Source of the DNA: Emticicia oligotrophica DSM 17448
Lineage (GTDB): Bacteria > Bacteroidota > Bacteroidia > Cytophagales > Spirosomataceae
Reading direction: 5' to 3'
Assembly (NCBI RefSeq): GCF_000263195.1
Contig: NC_018748.1
Coordinates: forward strand, 2,046,001-2,110,000
Length of the DNA stretch: 64,000 nucleotides
The notes beneath the pieces were generated by a model. It was not told where the DNA came from. It saw only the letters and a program-made list of their open reading frames with translations, and ran no database searches. This document shows positions 8,101 through 14,671 of this stretch, in pieces. How positions within the stretch are numbered: the stretch's first letter is position 1; every line of letters starts with the position of its first letter. The position numbers and the translations under genes were made by a program.

Positions 8101-8314
8101 CACTTTTCCAAACACCACCCGATGCCGAAGCAGCGTAAATGATATTGGGATTTTCCCAAACCGCATCTACCGCAGTAATTCTACCCGACATCACGGCTGG
8201 GCCAATGCTGCGGGCTTTCATTTTCTTGAATAAATCGGTGTTGAGTTTTTGGGCAAAAGCTGCCGTTGAGAGCAAAGTGAATAGGAAAAAACTCAGAAAG
8301 TAGTTTTTTTTCAT
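5123..8314 (-). CDS. Secreted BNR/Asp-box beta-propeller protein (sortilin/VPS10-like)
   Basis: This is a 1063-aa protein with a Sec signal peptide (MKKNYFLSFFLFTLLSTAAFA, cleaved before Q). The first ~730 residues carry about ten Asp-box motifs of the S-x-D-x-G-x-T-W type: SENGGTKW, SLDGGKTW, TSDGGETW, SDDGGMKW, SEDGGKSF, SRDRGKTW, SNKGMTW, KDFGQNW, KDFGQTW. They build one or two multi-bladed beta-propellers. After that come an Ig-like segment (HRITWNLTEKGFRYP) and a charged helical region near residues 900-1000 (LTEATDRLTEANDITEKL). Proteins of this architecture are common in Bacteroidota and are often labelled glycosyl hydrolase, but no hydrolase catalytic residues are evident. Its substrate is unknown. 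It appears monocistronic and convergent with rpsL-rpsG. Confidence 0.85.
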   Translation of the reverse strand: MKKNYFLSFFLFTLLSTAAFAQKLNTDLFKKMKARSIGPAVMSGRITAVDAVWENPNIIYAASASGGVWKSENGGTKWQPIFDDMPLQNIGSIAIQQSNPSVVWVGTGEGNPRNSINLGAGIYKSLDGGKTWKLMGLEKTRNIHRILIDPTNPNVVYAGVIGNPYAEQQERGVYKTSDGGETWQRVLFTNEKSGVADMIMDAKNPNKLFVAMWQHKRTAWDFKSGGEGSGLYVTYDAGKSWKKLSKTDGLPEGDYGRIGLASCRSYPNRVYALIEATKNGLYRSDDGGMKWEKVNDDPKDVTNRPFYFNDILCDPKNENRLYSLYQVISVSEDGGKSFKTTASFDQAHADHHAIWIHPEDNNFIINGNDGGVSISRDRGKTWTFAEALPLGQFYHVNVDNEIPYNIYGGLQDNGSWQGPAYIWKEGGIRNYSWLSVNGGDGFDVMPDPEDTRYGYAMSQGGFLGRYDTKTGQSTMIRPPQVDIKTRLRFNWNAAIAQDPFEKSTIYYGSQFVHKSSNKGMTWDIISPDLTTNNPEHQKQDESGGLSLDITSAENHNTILTLAPSPKEKGILWAGTDDGNVQLTKDFGQNWTNLTSKIKGLPKEGWICQIQPSKYNAAEAFVTVNNYRQGDFAPYIFRTKDFGQTWERIVDENKVRGYALCFLQDPTTPNLMFCGTEHGLWVSIDEAKTWTQWKAGLPSVSTMDLTIQEREADLVVGTFGRALYVLDDIRPLRKIAQTSGKILEQKLAAFDTPDAYLVEFTPQIGYNTIGDGMYEGENRVAGARISYFVNVPKKEEKKPEDRKDAPIIKTPSIKYDTVYAKIYDEVGKQIRTLFSIPDSSGLHRITWNLTEKGFRYPNSPKPKKGAAEPSGINVLPGKYKVILSFGDQKDSTSITVKADPRINFDRNAEIAKKEVYERLKTSISKLTEATDRLTEANDITEKLMNQVKDNEGKDIDDLKKQIKAIQDTIKAKKELIVAKPLEKQGYGRPYRVTPLTKAQELMMYLSSRQSVPTKTENMIFEQFDGLTKESIAKINTFFATNWIDFRKKVESMKLSMFKDYEMIR

Positions 8315-8406
8315 GTTTGTTGAAGGGTTTTATAGGTATATCAATAGGGTAAAATAAATCTCAAATATCAGAAAATGCAAAGGTTGAGATGAAAAGGTTG
8401 TTTTTT

Positions 8407-8497
8407 CACCACGGAGGCACGGATTACAAGATTATCACGGAAAAAATCTGTGTTAATCTGTGTAATCGCAGCGGCGAACCGTCTGTGCCTCTGTGGT
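8407..8497. repeat. Imperfect inverted repeat with CTGTGTTAATCTGTGT core
   Basis: The left arm CACCACGGAGGCACGGATTACA (split here as CACCACGGAGGCACGGA and TTACA, 8407-8427) pairs imperfectly with TGTAATC (8461-8467) and CTGTGCCTCTGTGGT (8483-8497). The pairing uses mostly Watson-Crick and G-T pairs. The centre has tandem AATCTGTGT units. Intergenic elements built from CTGTGTAATCTGTG-like words are scattered in many bacterial genomes. Here it fills the space between lipB and the propeller gene. Confidence 0.5.
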
Positions 8498-8503
8498 AAA
8501 TCC

Positions 8504-9220
8504 TTATGCAAACTCCATTTCAAAAAGGCGACCTAAATGACCTTTTAGCTTCGCTCCTACTTCTTGCACATCAAGTAGTTTTCCGAGTTCTGTAGCCATT
8601 GAAGTTACGGCTTTGTCGTCAATGCCACAGGGTACAATATTTTGAAAATAGTTTAAATCAGTATTTACATTCAAAGCTAAACCGTGCATCGTTACCCAAC
8701 GACTTGATTTTACGCCCATTGCACAGATTTTCCTTGGATTTTCTTGTTTAATGGAATCAAGCCAAACGCCTGTCAGACCTTCTATTCGGCCTGCTTCGAT
8801 TCCATATTCGGCTAAAGTCAGAATTACGCCTTCTTCCAAAAAACGCATATATCGGTGAATATCAGTGAAGAAATTCTCCAAATCTAAAATCGGATAAGCC
8901 ACTAATTGCCCCGGGCCGTGATAAGTAATATCTCCGCCACGATTTATTTTATAGAATTTTGCGTGTTTTTCTTCTAAGCCATTTTCATCGAGAAGAAGAT
9001 TATCAATTTTTCCGCTTTTGCCAAGTGTATAAACATGTGGATGCTGACAAAAAAGTAGATAATTGGGCGTTGTTTTTTGCTCTTCTGATGCGAGATTTCG
9101 ATTCCCAACTTTTATATCTATGATTTGGGCAAAGAGTTTTTCTTGCGTATCCCAACCTTCTTGATAATCAATTAGGCCTAAATCAATAAACTGTACGGTT
9201 TTATTAAGATTATTATTCAT
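8504..9220 (-). CDS. lipB: Lipoyl(octanoyl) transferase LipB
   Basis: LipB moves an octanoyl group from acyl-ACP to lipoyl domains of 2-oxoacid dehydrogenases and GcvH, the first step of endogenous lipoate synthesis. The family motif RGGDITYHGPGQLVAYP is near residue 92. The active-site pair is in the C-terminal half: Lys in MGVKSSRWVTMHG and Cys in NIVPCGIDDKAVTSM. Starting at ATG 9220 gives 238 aa beginning MNNNLNKTVQFIDLGLIDYQ, the usual start. An in-frame upstream ATG at 9256 would overlap the divergent gene and lies upstream of the predicted transcription start. lipA is not nearby. Confidence 0.94.
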   Translation of the reverse strand: MNNNLNKTVQFIDLGLIDYQEGWDTQEKLFAQIIDIKVGNRNLASEEQKTTPNYLLFCQHPHVYTLGKSGKIDNLLLDENGLEEKHAKFYKINRGGDITYHGPGQLVAYPILDLENFFTDIHRYMRFLEEGVILTLAEYGIEAGRIEGLTGVWLDSIKQENPRKICAMGVKSSRWVTMHGLALNVNTDLNYFQNIVPCGIDDKAVTSMATELGKLLDVQEVGAKLKGHLGRLFEMEFA

Positions 9221-9228
9221 CAGTTTCG

Positions 9229-9236
9229 TAACTTTG
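9229..9236 (+). promoter_or_regulatory. -7 box for the GNAT-def genes
   Basis: TAACTTTG matches TAnnTTTG exactly. It ends only 4 bases before the ATG at 9241, so the predicted transcript would have almost no leader. No clear TTG occurs at the expected -33 distance. Confidence 0.5.
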
Positions 9237-9240
9237 TAGC

Positions 9241-9696
9241 ATGAATGCCAATACAAATGTAGTTATTCGTGAAGGTACTATTGCCGAATGTATCGAAATT
9301 TCTAATAAAATCCCTGAGTTTAATACTGGAAATTATGGCGAAGAAACTTACCTTCAACGATTATCTAACACGAAGCATTTGATTTTAGTTGCGATAAAAA
9401 ACAATGAACTGGCAGGATTTAAGGTTGGCTACGACCGAGACCAAGATGGAAGTTTCTATACGTGGTTGGGAGGTGTGCTACCAAAATTCCGCCAAGATAA
9501 AATAGCCACAATATTAGCTGAAAAGCAAGAAAATTGGGCAAAAGAACAAGGCTTTAAGTCAATTACTCTAAAGACACGTAATCGTTTTAAAGCAATGTTG
9601 ATTTTTGCTTTGAAGAATAATTTTTTAATTGAAAACGTAGAACCCAAGGAGCAAATAGATGATAATAGAATTTTGCTCCGAAAAATTCTAAAATAA
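9241..9696 (+). CDS. GNAT-family N-acetyltransferase
   Basis: This 151-aa protein has the Gcn5-related acetyltransferase layout. An N-terminal IREGTIAECIEISNKIPEF region is followed by beta strands LILVAIKNNELAGFKVGYD. The acetyl-CoA-binding motif A is in LGGVLPKFRQDKIATILAE (RQDKIA in place of the usual R/Q-x-x-G-x-G/A). A C-terminal KTRNRFKAMLIFALKNNFLI helix resembles motif B. The acceptor substrate is unknown. It lies 7 bases upstream of def and is probably co-transcribed with it. The possible link to N-terminal protein processing through def is inference only. Confidence 0.8.
   Translation: MNANTNVVIREGTIAECIEISNKIPEFNTGNYGEETYLQRLSNTKHLILVAIKNNELAGFKVGYDRDQDGSFYTWLGGVLPKFRQDKIATILAEKQENWAKEQGFKSITLKTRNRFKAMLIFALKNNFLIENVEPKEQIDDNRILLRKILK
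9254..9261 (-). promoter_or_regulatory. -7 box for lipB inside the divergent GNAT gene
   Basis: The minus strand reads TACATTTG, an exact TAnnTTTG match, 34 bases upstream of the lipB ATG. The predicted start of transcription (about 9248) lies inside the first codons of the GNAT gene. The two divergent transcripts would therefore overlap at their 5' ends. Confidence 0.4.
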
Positions 9697-9703
9697 ATAA
9701 GCA

Positions 9704-10279
9704 ATGAAATACCCGATTGTAGCTTACGGAGACCCCGTTCTGAGAAAAGAAGCACGTGATATTGAAAAAGGTGAGATAGATGTAAAGAAATTAGCCGATG
9801 ATATGTTTGAAACCATGTATGCGGCGTCGGGCGTTGGCTTGGCTGCCCCACAAATTGGCATGGATATTCGTGTTTTTGTAGTTGATGGAACCCCAATCAA
9901 TGAAAGTGCAGAAACCGATGAAGACATTGACCCATCGTTGATAGATTTTAAAAAAGTATTTATTAATGCAGAAATCATTGAAGAATCTGGCGAAGAATGG
10001 GCATACGAAGAAGGGTGCTTGAGTATTCCGGGTGTAAGAGCTGATGTGTACCGCCCAGAGTTTGTAAAGATTCGTTATTTCGATACAGATTGGAATGAGC
10101 ACATCGAAGATTACGAAGGTATGGCCGCTCGTATCATTCAGCACGAATACGACCACATTGATGGTATTTTGTTTACAGATCATTTGTCTTCATTGAAAAA
10201 GCAAATGTTGAAGAAAAAACTTACCAATATCACGAAGGGTGAAGTGGATGTAGATTATCGAATGAAGTTTCCGAAGTAA
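9704..10279 (+). CDS. def: Peptide deformylase
   Basis: Peptide deformylase removes the formyl group from the N-terminal methionine of nascent proteins. It is a metalloenzyme with three conserved motifs, all intact: GVGLAAPQ (residues 43-50), EGCLS with metal ligand Cys105, and QHEYDHIDG with ligands His147 and His151 and catalytic Glu148. At 191 aa it is normal for the family, with an acidic insertion (about residues 64-84) between the first two motifs that is common in Bacteroidota homologues. It is translated 7 bases after the GNAT gene. A REP-like hairpin follows its stop codon. Confidence 0.97.
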   Translation: MKYPIVAYGDPVLRKEARDIEKGEIDVKKLADDMFETMYAASGVGLAAPQIGMDIRVFVVDGTPINESAETDEDIDPSLIDFKKVFINAEIIEESGEEWAYEEGCLSIPGVRADVYRPEFVKIRYFDTDWNEHIEDYEGMAARIIQHEYDHIDGILFTDHLSSLKKQMLKKKLTNITKGEVDVDYRMKFPK

Positions 10280-10287
10280 ATCGACAT

Positions 10288-10323
10288 TGTTCGGTGGCTG
10301 ATCGAAGTCGAAGCCACCCAACA
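10288..10323. repeat. REP-like hairpin with conserved loop (family C, copy 1)
   Basis: TGTTCGGTGGCT (10288-10299) and AGCCACCCAACA (10312-10323) form a stem with one mismatch around the loop GATCGAAGTCGA. The hairpin at 34814-34855 has a different stem but nearly the same loop (GAGCGAAGTCGA). It sits between def and the nitrilase gene, without a T-run. Confidence 0.65.
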
Positions 10324-10351
10324 AGTCACCCAAAAATACACAATCAAAAAA

Positions 10352-11146
10352 ATGTCAGAAAGCGTTAGCCAAAATCTAAGAATTTCGTTGGTTCAAACAA
10401 ATCTCCATTGGGAAAACCCAACGGCGAATTTGGCTATGCTTGAAGAAAAGATTTTTTCTATTTCGGAGTCAACCGACCTAATTATTTTACCCGAAATGTT
10501 TACAACAGGCTTTTCGATGAAAGCCGAGCAATTTGCCGAACCGATGAATCTGACAACTACTCGTTGGATGAAGCAAATCGCGGCACAAACTGGTGCGGTT
10601 ATTACGGGTAGTGTGATTATTAAAGAAGGAGAAAATTATTATAATCGCCTACTTTGGGTTACGCCAGAGGGCGAAATAGATACTTATGATAAGCGTCATT
10701 TATTTAGAATGGCTAAAGAAAATGATGTTTATGCCGATGGCAAGAAGCGACTTATCAAGTCAATCAAAGGCTGGAAGATTTGTCCGCTTATTTGCTATGA
10801 TTTACGTTTTCCAGTTTGGAGCAGAAATATTAATCTTGACTATGATTTATTGATTTACGTAGCTAACTGGCCTCAAGTGCGTATGTACCCGTGGGATTCG
10901 CTTTTGGTGGCTCGGGCTATCGAAAACCAAAGTTATGTGGTTGGAGTCAATCGTGTGGGCGAAGATGGCAACGGTTTTCCGCATTCGGGTAATTCGGCGG
11001 TCATTGATTTTACTGGAAAAGTGCTTTTCCGTGAAATAGACAACGAAATTATTTACCACCACACACTCGATCGCTCTTCTCTCGATGAATTTCGTCAACG
11101 TTTTCCGGCTTATTTAGATGCAGATAGGTTTGTGATTAATCTATAA
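10352..11146 (+). CDS. Carbon-nitrogen hydrolase, omega-amidase (YafV/NIT2) type
   Basis: This 264-aa protein belongs to the nitrilase superfamily with the Glu-Lys-Cys catalytic triad intact: Glu48 in LPEMFTTGFS, Lys114 in YDKRHLF and Cys148 in PLICYDLRFP. The FTTGFS and YDKRHLFRMAKEN patterns match the YafV/omega-amidase branch. That branch hydrolyses alpha-ketoglutaramate or alpha-ketosuccinamate to repair by-products of transamination in methionine salvage and glutamine metabolism. The assignment to this branch rests on those motifs. It is cytoplasmic and overlaps the stop of the convergent GrpB gene by 6 bases. Confidence 0.87.
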   Translation: MSESVSQNLRISLVQTNLHWENPTANLAMLEEKIFSISESTDLIILPEMFTTGFSMKAEQFAEPMNLTTTRWMKQIAAQTGAVITGSVIIKEGENYYNRLLWVTPEGEIDTYDKRHLFRMAKENDVYADGKKRLIKSIKGWKICPLICYDLRFPVWSRNINLDYDLLIYVANWPQVRMYPWDSLLVARAIENQSYVVGVNRVGEDGNGFPHSGNSAVIDFTGKVLFREIDNEIIYHHTLDRSSLDEFRQRFPAYLDADRFVINL

Positions 11147-11671
11147 TTGGCCAGCTTTTGTAAGAATATCATTTATAAAAGCTCTCGCTTCAACTTCTTT
11201 TAGTGCTGCATATTGCTTTTTATCTTGATTGACAGCAGCAGCAATTTGATACTTTAGTTTTTGATATTCAGCTCTGGCAGTTTCATTAGCAATCAGATAA
11301 TTTCTGAATCTAATATGCCTTTGTAATTCTTCGCTATCAACTGGGCAAACATATAAATGATGTGTAATTGTGTCGAGTACTTGGTGTTTACTTCTCCACA
11401 TTCCTCTTTTAAATACCTCTCGATTTATAATTCCCTGATTTCCGTTATGATAATACCCTATTTTTTCCAATCTCTTTGTTAGGATTTCAAAAGACACATC
11501 TTTTCCGTAAACAATATCAACATCAATGATTGGTTTGGCTGCCAACTTCGGAACGGCGGTACTTCCAACGTGTTCAACAGATATATTTAGCCTTATCAAA
11601 GCATCAGTAATAACACTTTTGATAGCCTTGAAATCTTCAATCCAACTTTCTCTATATTCTTGAATCAGCAT
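11141..11671 (-). CDS. GrpB-family nucleotidyltransferase-fold protein
   Basis: This 176-aa protein contains the GrpB/UPF0157 signature VEHVGSTAVPKLAAKPIIDVDI near residues 34-55 (quoted in part: HVGSTAVPKL, KPIIDVDI). The G-S-x(n)-D-x-D pattern is characteristic of the nucleotidyltransferase fold, followed by a conserved HLYVCP segment. Family members are sometimes fused to dephospho-CoA kinase, but the reaction is not firmly established. ATG 11671 was chosen over the TTG at 11692, which overlaps the upstream stop. The gene follows the MDR oxidoreductase by 17 bases and is probably co-transcribed with it. Confidence 0.88.
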   Translation of the reverse strand: MLIQEYRESWIEDFKAIKSVITDALIRLNISVEHVGSTAVPKLAAKPIIDVDIVYGKDVSFEILTKRLEKIGYYHNGNQGIINREVFKRGMWRSKHQVLDTITHHLYVCPVDSEELQRHIRFRNYLIANETARAEYQKLKYQIAAAVNQDKKQYAALKEVEARAFINDILTKAGQL

Positions 11672-11688
11672 CGTTTTTCTTATCCCAA

Positions 11689-12636
11689 TCAAACAACTTT
11701 GATAGAAACGCTTCCTACTTTCATTCCTTTTTCGACGTAGTGGTGTGCTTCGGCAACTTCATGCAAGGTATAAGTTCTATCAATTATGGCACGAAGATGC
11801 CCTTTTTCGGCTAAATCTTTGAAAAACTCTACTTGTTCTTTCGTGTCTCTCGGAATCGGGAAAATGATTTTCTTGGTGAAAAGCGGTAGATAGACATTCT
11901 GAGATAAATACCCTAATTCGGTTGAGAAATAAGTGCCATTTTCTTTCAGTAGTTTTTTACATTTGAAGAATGAACTTTTGCCGACGGCATCAAAAACCAA
12001 ATCGAACTTTTTATTAGTGGCCGTAAAATCTTCTTTGGTATAATCAACTACAAAATCAGCCCCGAGAGTCTTGGCCAAAGCGAGGTTTTTAGTATCGGTT
12101 ACGGCCGTTACTTCCGCACCAAAATATTTGGCTAGTTGCAAGCCCGAACTTCCAATTGAACCAGAAGTACCGTTGATAAGTATTTGGGTGTTTTTATCAA
12201 TCTTGAATTTTGCTAAATAATTCAAAGCAAGGTATGGGCCTTCACAAATACAAGCGGCTTCGTAGAAAGTGAAGTTTTTGGGTTTAAGAGCAATCGAAGC
12301 ACTTTCGGGTATGGCGAGGTATTCGGCATGTGTGCCAAAGTTTGAAGTGCTGAGTCCAAATATTTCATCTCCGACTTTGAATGACTTTACATTTTCACCG
12401 ATTTGCTCAATAATTCCTGCAAATTCGCTACCGAGTGTATGAAACCTTGGCTTGAAAAGTCCGGTGAATAATCTTGATATAAAATATTCGGCCGAACGCA
12501 AACCCGTATCGGTTCGATTGACTGTTGTTGCATAAATTTTCACCAAAACTTCGTTGGGTTTTGGCGTTGGTTTTTCAATTTCTTGTATTTTAAGTACATC
12601 AGCCGAGCCGTATTCAGTATTTATAATTGCTTTCAT
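11689..12636 (-). CDS. NAD(P)-dependent MDR oxidoreductase (quinone oxidoreductase-like)
   Basis: This is a 315-aa medium-chain dehydrogenase/reductase without the structural or catalytic zinc ligands. It has an N-terminal GroES-like domain (MKAIINTEYGSADVLKIQEI onward). The cofactor-binding Rossmann motif is in INGTSGSIGSSGLQLAKYFG near residue 150, a variant of the A-x-x-G-x-x-G fingerprint of quinone-oxidoreductase-like enzymes. Substrates are probably quinones or other electrophilic carbonyls, but these cannot be read from sequence. It is the first gene of a likely two-gene unit with the GrpB gene. Confidence 0.88.
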   Translation of the reverse strand: MKAIINTEYGSADVLKIQEIEKPTPKPNEVLVKIYATTVNRTDTGLRSAEYFISRLFTGLFKPRFHTLGSEFAGIIEQIGENVKSFKVGDEIFGLSTSNFGTHAEYLAIPESASIALKPKNFTFYEAACICEGPYLALNYLAKFKIDKNTQILINGTSGSIGSSGLQLAKYFGAEVTAVTDTKNLALAKTLGADFVVDYTKEDFTATNKKFDLVFDAVGKSSFFKCKKLLKENGTYFSTELGYLSQNVYLPLFTKKIIFPIPRDTKEQVEFFKDLAEKGHLRAIIDRTYTLHEVAEAHHYVEKGMKVGSVSIKVV

Positions 12637-12741
12637 ATTCTTGTTTTTGATTCAAAACAAAAACTAAGCAGCAAATTAAACCACCAAATATTGACAAAAG
12701 GCAATAAAAGACTTTATTAGGGAAAAATTTGTGGAAAACCT

Positions 12742-13449
12742 TCAAGCCGCCGCAAAAAAATCTTGTACTTCGTGAGGTTCTACTTTAATCACATTGGCAA
12801 GGACCATCAGAACGAGTGTGCGTGAAGCAATTTTACGAGGAATCTTGGCAATTTCTGCATAAGTTTCAACCGTTATGGTTGGGTGCTCGGCCAAATATTG
12901 CATCAAAACACGTTCTTTATCTCCGTATTTAATACAAATATTCAAAGATTTTCGCTCTCCCTTCAGTATTTCACGCATTTCTTTGCTGGCCTGTACTGAG
13001 CGGTCGGCTACACGTACATAAGCTTTGCGATTTTCAAGATTGCCATCTAAATCTACATAATGAGGTTTAAATGGACTTTTCTGAATATTATAGACCAAAA
13101 CTTCTCGCTCACCCTCTACAATCAAGCGTTCGATGTCATAATCAATGGCGGGATAGATATATTTTTCAATAGCTTTTTGCAAAATGTATTCATCTTCATC
13201 GGGAAATTTCAAGCCTTTTATACTCTTGTCATCGCCGATACCTACAATTAGTCTTCCTCCATCTGTATTGGCGAAAGCAACCATTTCCCTGACAATTTTT
13301 TCAGGGTGGTTTGTTTTTAGTTTAAATTCTACGAACTTATTTTCGCCATGGCGAACAAGTTCTTTGAGTGCTCGCAAATCAAGCTTTGAATGCGGAGCCA
13401 TTGTGTAATCTACCATCATTTCCCGAATGAATGGTTCGGTTCTTTTCAA
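12742..13449 (-). CDS. AlbA_2 (Schlafen-AAA-4-like) domain protein
   Basis: The 235-aa product has an AlbA_2 domain: ENKFVEFKLKTNHPEKIVREM leads into MVAFANTDGGRLIVGIGDD (residues ~36-75). That is the E-F-K ... A-F-A-N-T-x-G-G-x-L-x-x-G-x-x-D signature of putative nucleic-acid-binding or transcriptional-control proteins. The C-terminal ~60 residues (YLAEHPTITVETYAEIAKIP) look like a winged helix. Several Met codons near the start (residues 1, 11, 12, 17) leave the N-terminus uncertain. It appears to stand alone and the biological role is unknown. Confidence 0.8.
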   Translation of the reverse strand: MKRTEPFIREMMVDYTMAPHSKLDLRALKELVRHGENKFVEFKLKTNHPEKIVREMVAFANTDGGRLIVGIGDDKSIKGLKFPDEDEYILQKAIEKYIYPAIDYDIERLIVEGEREVLVYNIQKSPFKPHYVDLDGNLENRKAYVRVADRSVQASKEMREILKGERKSLNICIKYGDKERVLMQYLAEHPTITVETYAEIAKIPRKIASRTLVLMVLANVIKVEPHEVQDFFAAA

Positions 13450-13565
13450 CGAATAGGTGTGGAAAGAACGTAAAAACCTTTTCTAAAAATATATTTTTTG
13501 TAGGGCTTATCAAAGTAGCTCAACAAAATTTTCAAAATCTTAACACTTATTATCATAACTTAGTT

Positions 13566-13573
13566 TAATTTCG
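13566..13573 (+). promoter_or_regulatory. Putative -7 box of the SMP-30 gene
   Basis: TAATTTCG, one base off TAnnTTTG, lies 28 bases before the chosen ATG at 13602. The implied transcription start (about 13578) excludes the TTG at 13575 as a start codon. Confidence 0.4.
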
Positions 13574-13601
13574 TTTGTTTAGTTTTCAACTCAATCAAAC
13601 T

Positions 13602-14603
13602 ATGAAAAAAATTCTACTCTTACCTTTATTTTTTATGATAACTCATATTATTACAGCTCAGTCGAAGACCATTGGTAAAATTGAACGTTATGATGCAGCG
13701 TTGGATAAGATTTTAGATAAAGACACAAAAATTGAAGTCTTGGGAGAGGGTTTTGTTTGGTCAGAAGGCCCCGCATGGGTAAAAGATGGCGAGTACTTGC
13801 TTTTCTCAGATGTACCAGCTAATACTATTTATCGTTGGAAAAAAGGCGAGGGGGTTAGTGTATTTCTAAAACCATCGGGCTATACGGGTATCGAACCTTA
13901 TAGCGATGAGCCGGGCAGTAATGGTCTGATTATTAATAAAATGGGGAATTTGGTTTCGTGTGAGCACGGAGACCGCCGATTGGCAGAGATGCCTCTAAAA
14001 GTAGGTGGAAAACGAACATTAGCTGATAATTATATGGGTAAAAGGTTTAATAGCCCTAATGATGTTGTTCAGAAATCAAATGGAGATTATTATTTTACTG
14101 ACCCACCTTATGGTTTACGTCTAAAAGAAAATGACCCAAGTAGAGAAACCACACTTTTTGGTGTATATAGAGTTGATAAAGCAGGAAAGGTTACGCTGAT
14201 TATTGAAGATTTAACTCGTCCTAATGGTTTGGCTTTCTCACCAGATGAAAAAACTTTATACGTAGCACAGTCAGACCCCGACCGAGCCTATTTAATGGCA
14301 TACCCTGTTTTAAAGGATGGAAAAGTTGGTAAGGGAAAAATATTTTATGATATGACTCCAATGGTAAAGCAAGGCCTAAAAGGCTTGCCAGATGGCTTAA
14401 AAATTGATAAAAAAGGTAATATTTTTACAACTGGCCCAGGTGGAGTTTTGATTTTATCGCCAGATGCCAAACTTTTAGGAAGAATAGATACTGGAGAAGC
14501 AACTGCCAATTGTGCTTTTGGAAATGATGGTTCGATGCTTTACATCACAGCCGATATGTATTTACTTCGTGTACAAACACTTACTGTTGGTAATGGATTT
14601 TGA
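13602..14603 (+). CDS. Secreted SMP-30/gluconolactonase-family beta-propeller enzyme
   Basis: From ATG 13602 the product is 333 aa with a clear signal peptide (MKKILLLPLFFMITHIITAQ). The mature part is a six-bladed SGL propeller: EGFVWSEGPAWVKDGEYLLF carries the metal-binding Glu, FNSPNDVVQKSNGDYYFTDP the Asn and following blade, and RPNGLAFSPDEKTLYVAQSD the Asn-Gly and Asp ligands. Family members hydrolyse sugar lactones such as gluconolactone with a divalent metal. Export suggests action on extracellular or periplasmic aldonolactones. It is monocistronic between its own promoter and a bidirectional terminator shared with cysS. Confidence 0.9.
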   Translation: MKKILLLPLFFMITHIITAQSKTIGKIERYDAALDKILDKDTKIEVLGEGFVWSEGPAWVKDGEYLLFSDVPANTIYRWKKGEGVSVFLKPSGYTGIEPYSDEPGSNGLIINKMGNLVSCEHGDRRLAEMPLKVGGKRTLADNYMGKRFNSPNDVVQKSNGDYYFTDPPYGLRLKENDPSRETTLFGVYRVDKAGKVTLIIEDLTRPNGLAFSPDEKTLYVAQSDPDRAYLMAYPVLKDGKVGKGKIFYDMTPMVKQGLKGLPDGLKIDKKGNIFTTGPGGVLILSPDAKLLGRIDTGEATANCAFGNDGSMLYITADMYLLRVQTLTVGNGF

Positions 14604-14617
14604 TGAATTGGTGAGAT

Positions 14618-14657
14618 AAAAAAGCCACATCTGTTATTAACGGATGTGGCTTTTTTA
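14618..14657. terminator. Bidirectional terminator between the SMP-30 gene and cysS
   Basis: AAAAAAGCCACATC (from 14618) pairs with GATGTGGCTTTTTT (to 14657), and the inner GTTA/TTAAC bases extend the stem. A-run and T-run flank the stem, so it can serve both convergent genes. Confidence 0.85.
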
Positions 14658-14671
14658 TGAAATGATATGCC

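Noticed and set aside
5123-8314. Calling the propeller protein a glycosyl hydrolase or sialidase
   Set aside because: Asp-boxes alone do not show catalysis; no sialidase Arg triad or hydrolase acid pair was seen.
9221-9256. Upstream start (MYWHSC) for lipB at 9256
   Set aside because: It overlaps the divergent gene, lies upstream of the predicted lipB transcript start, and adds residues not typical of LipB.
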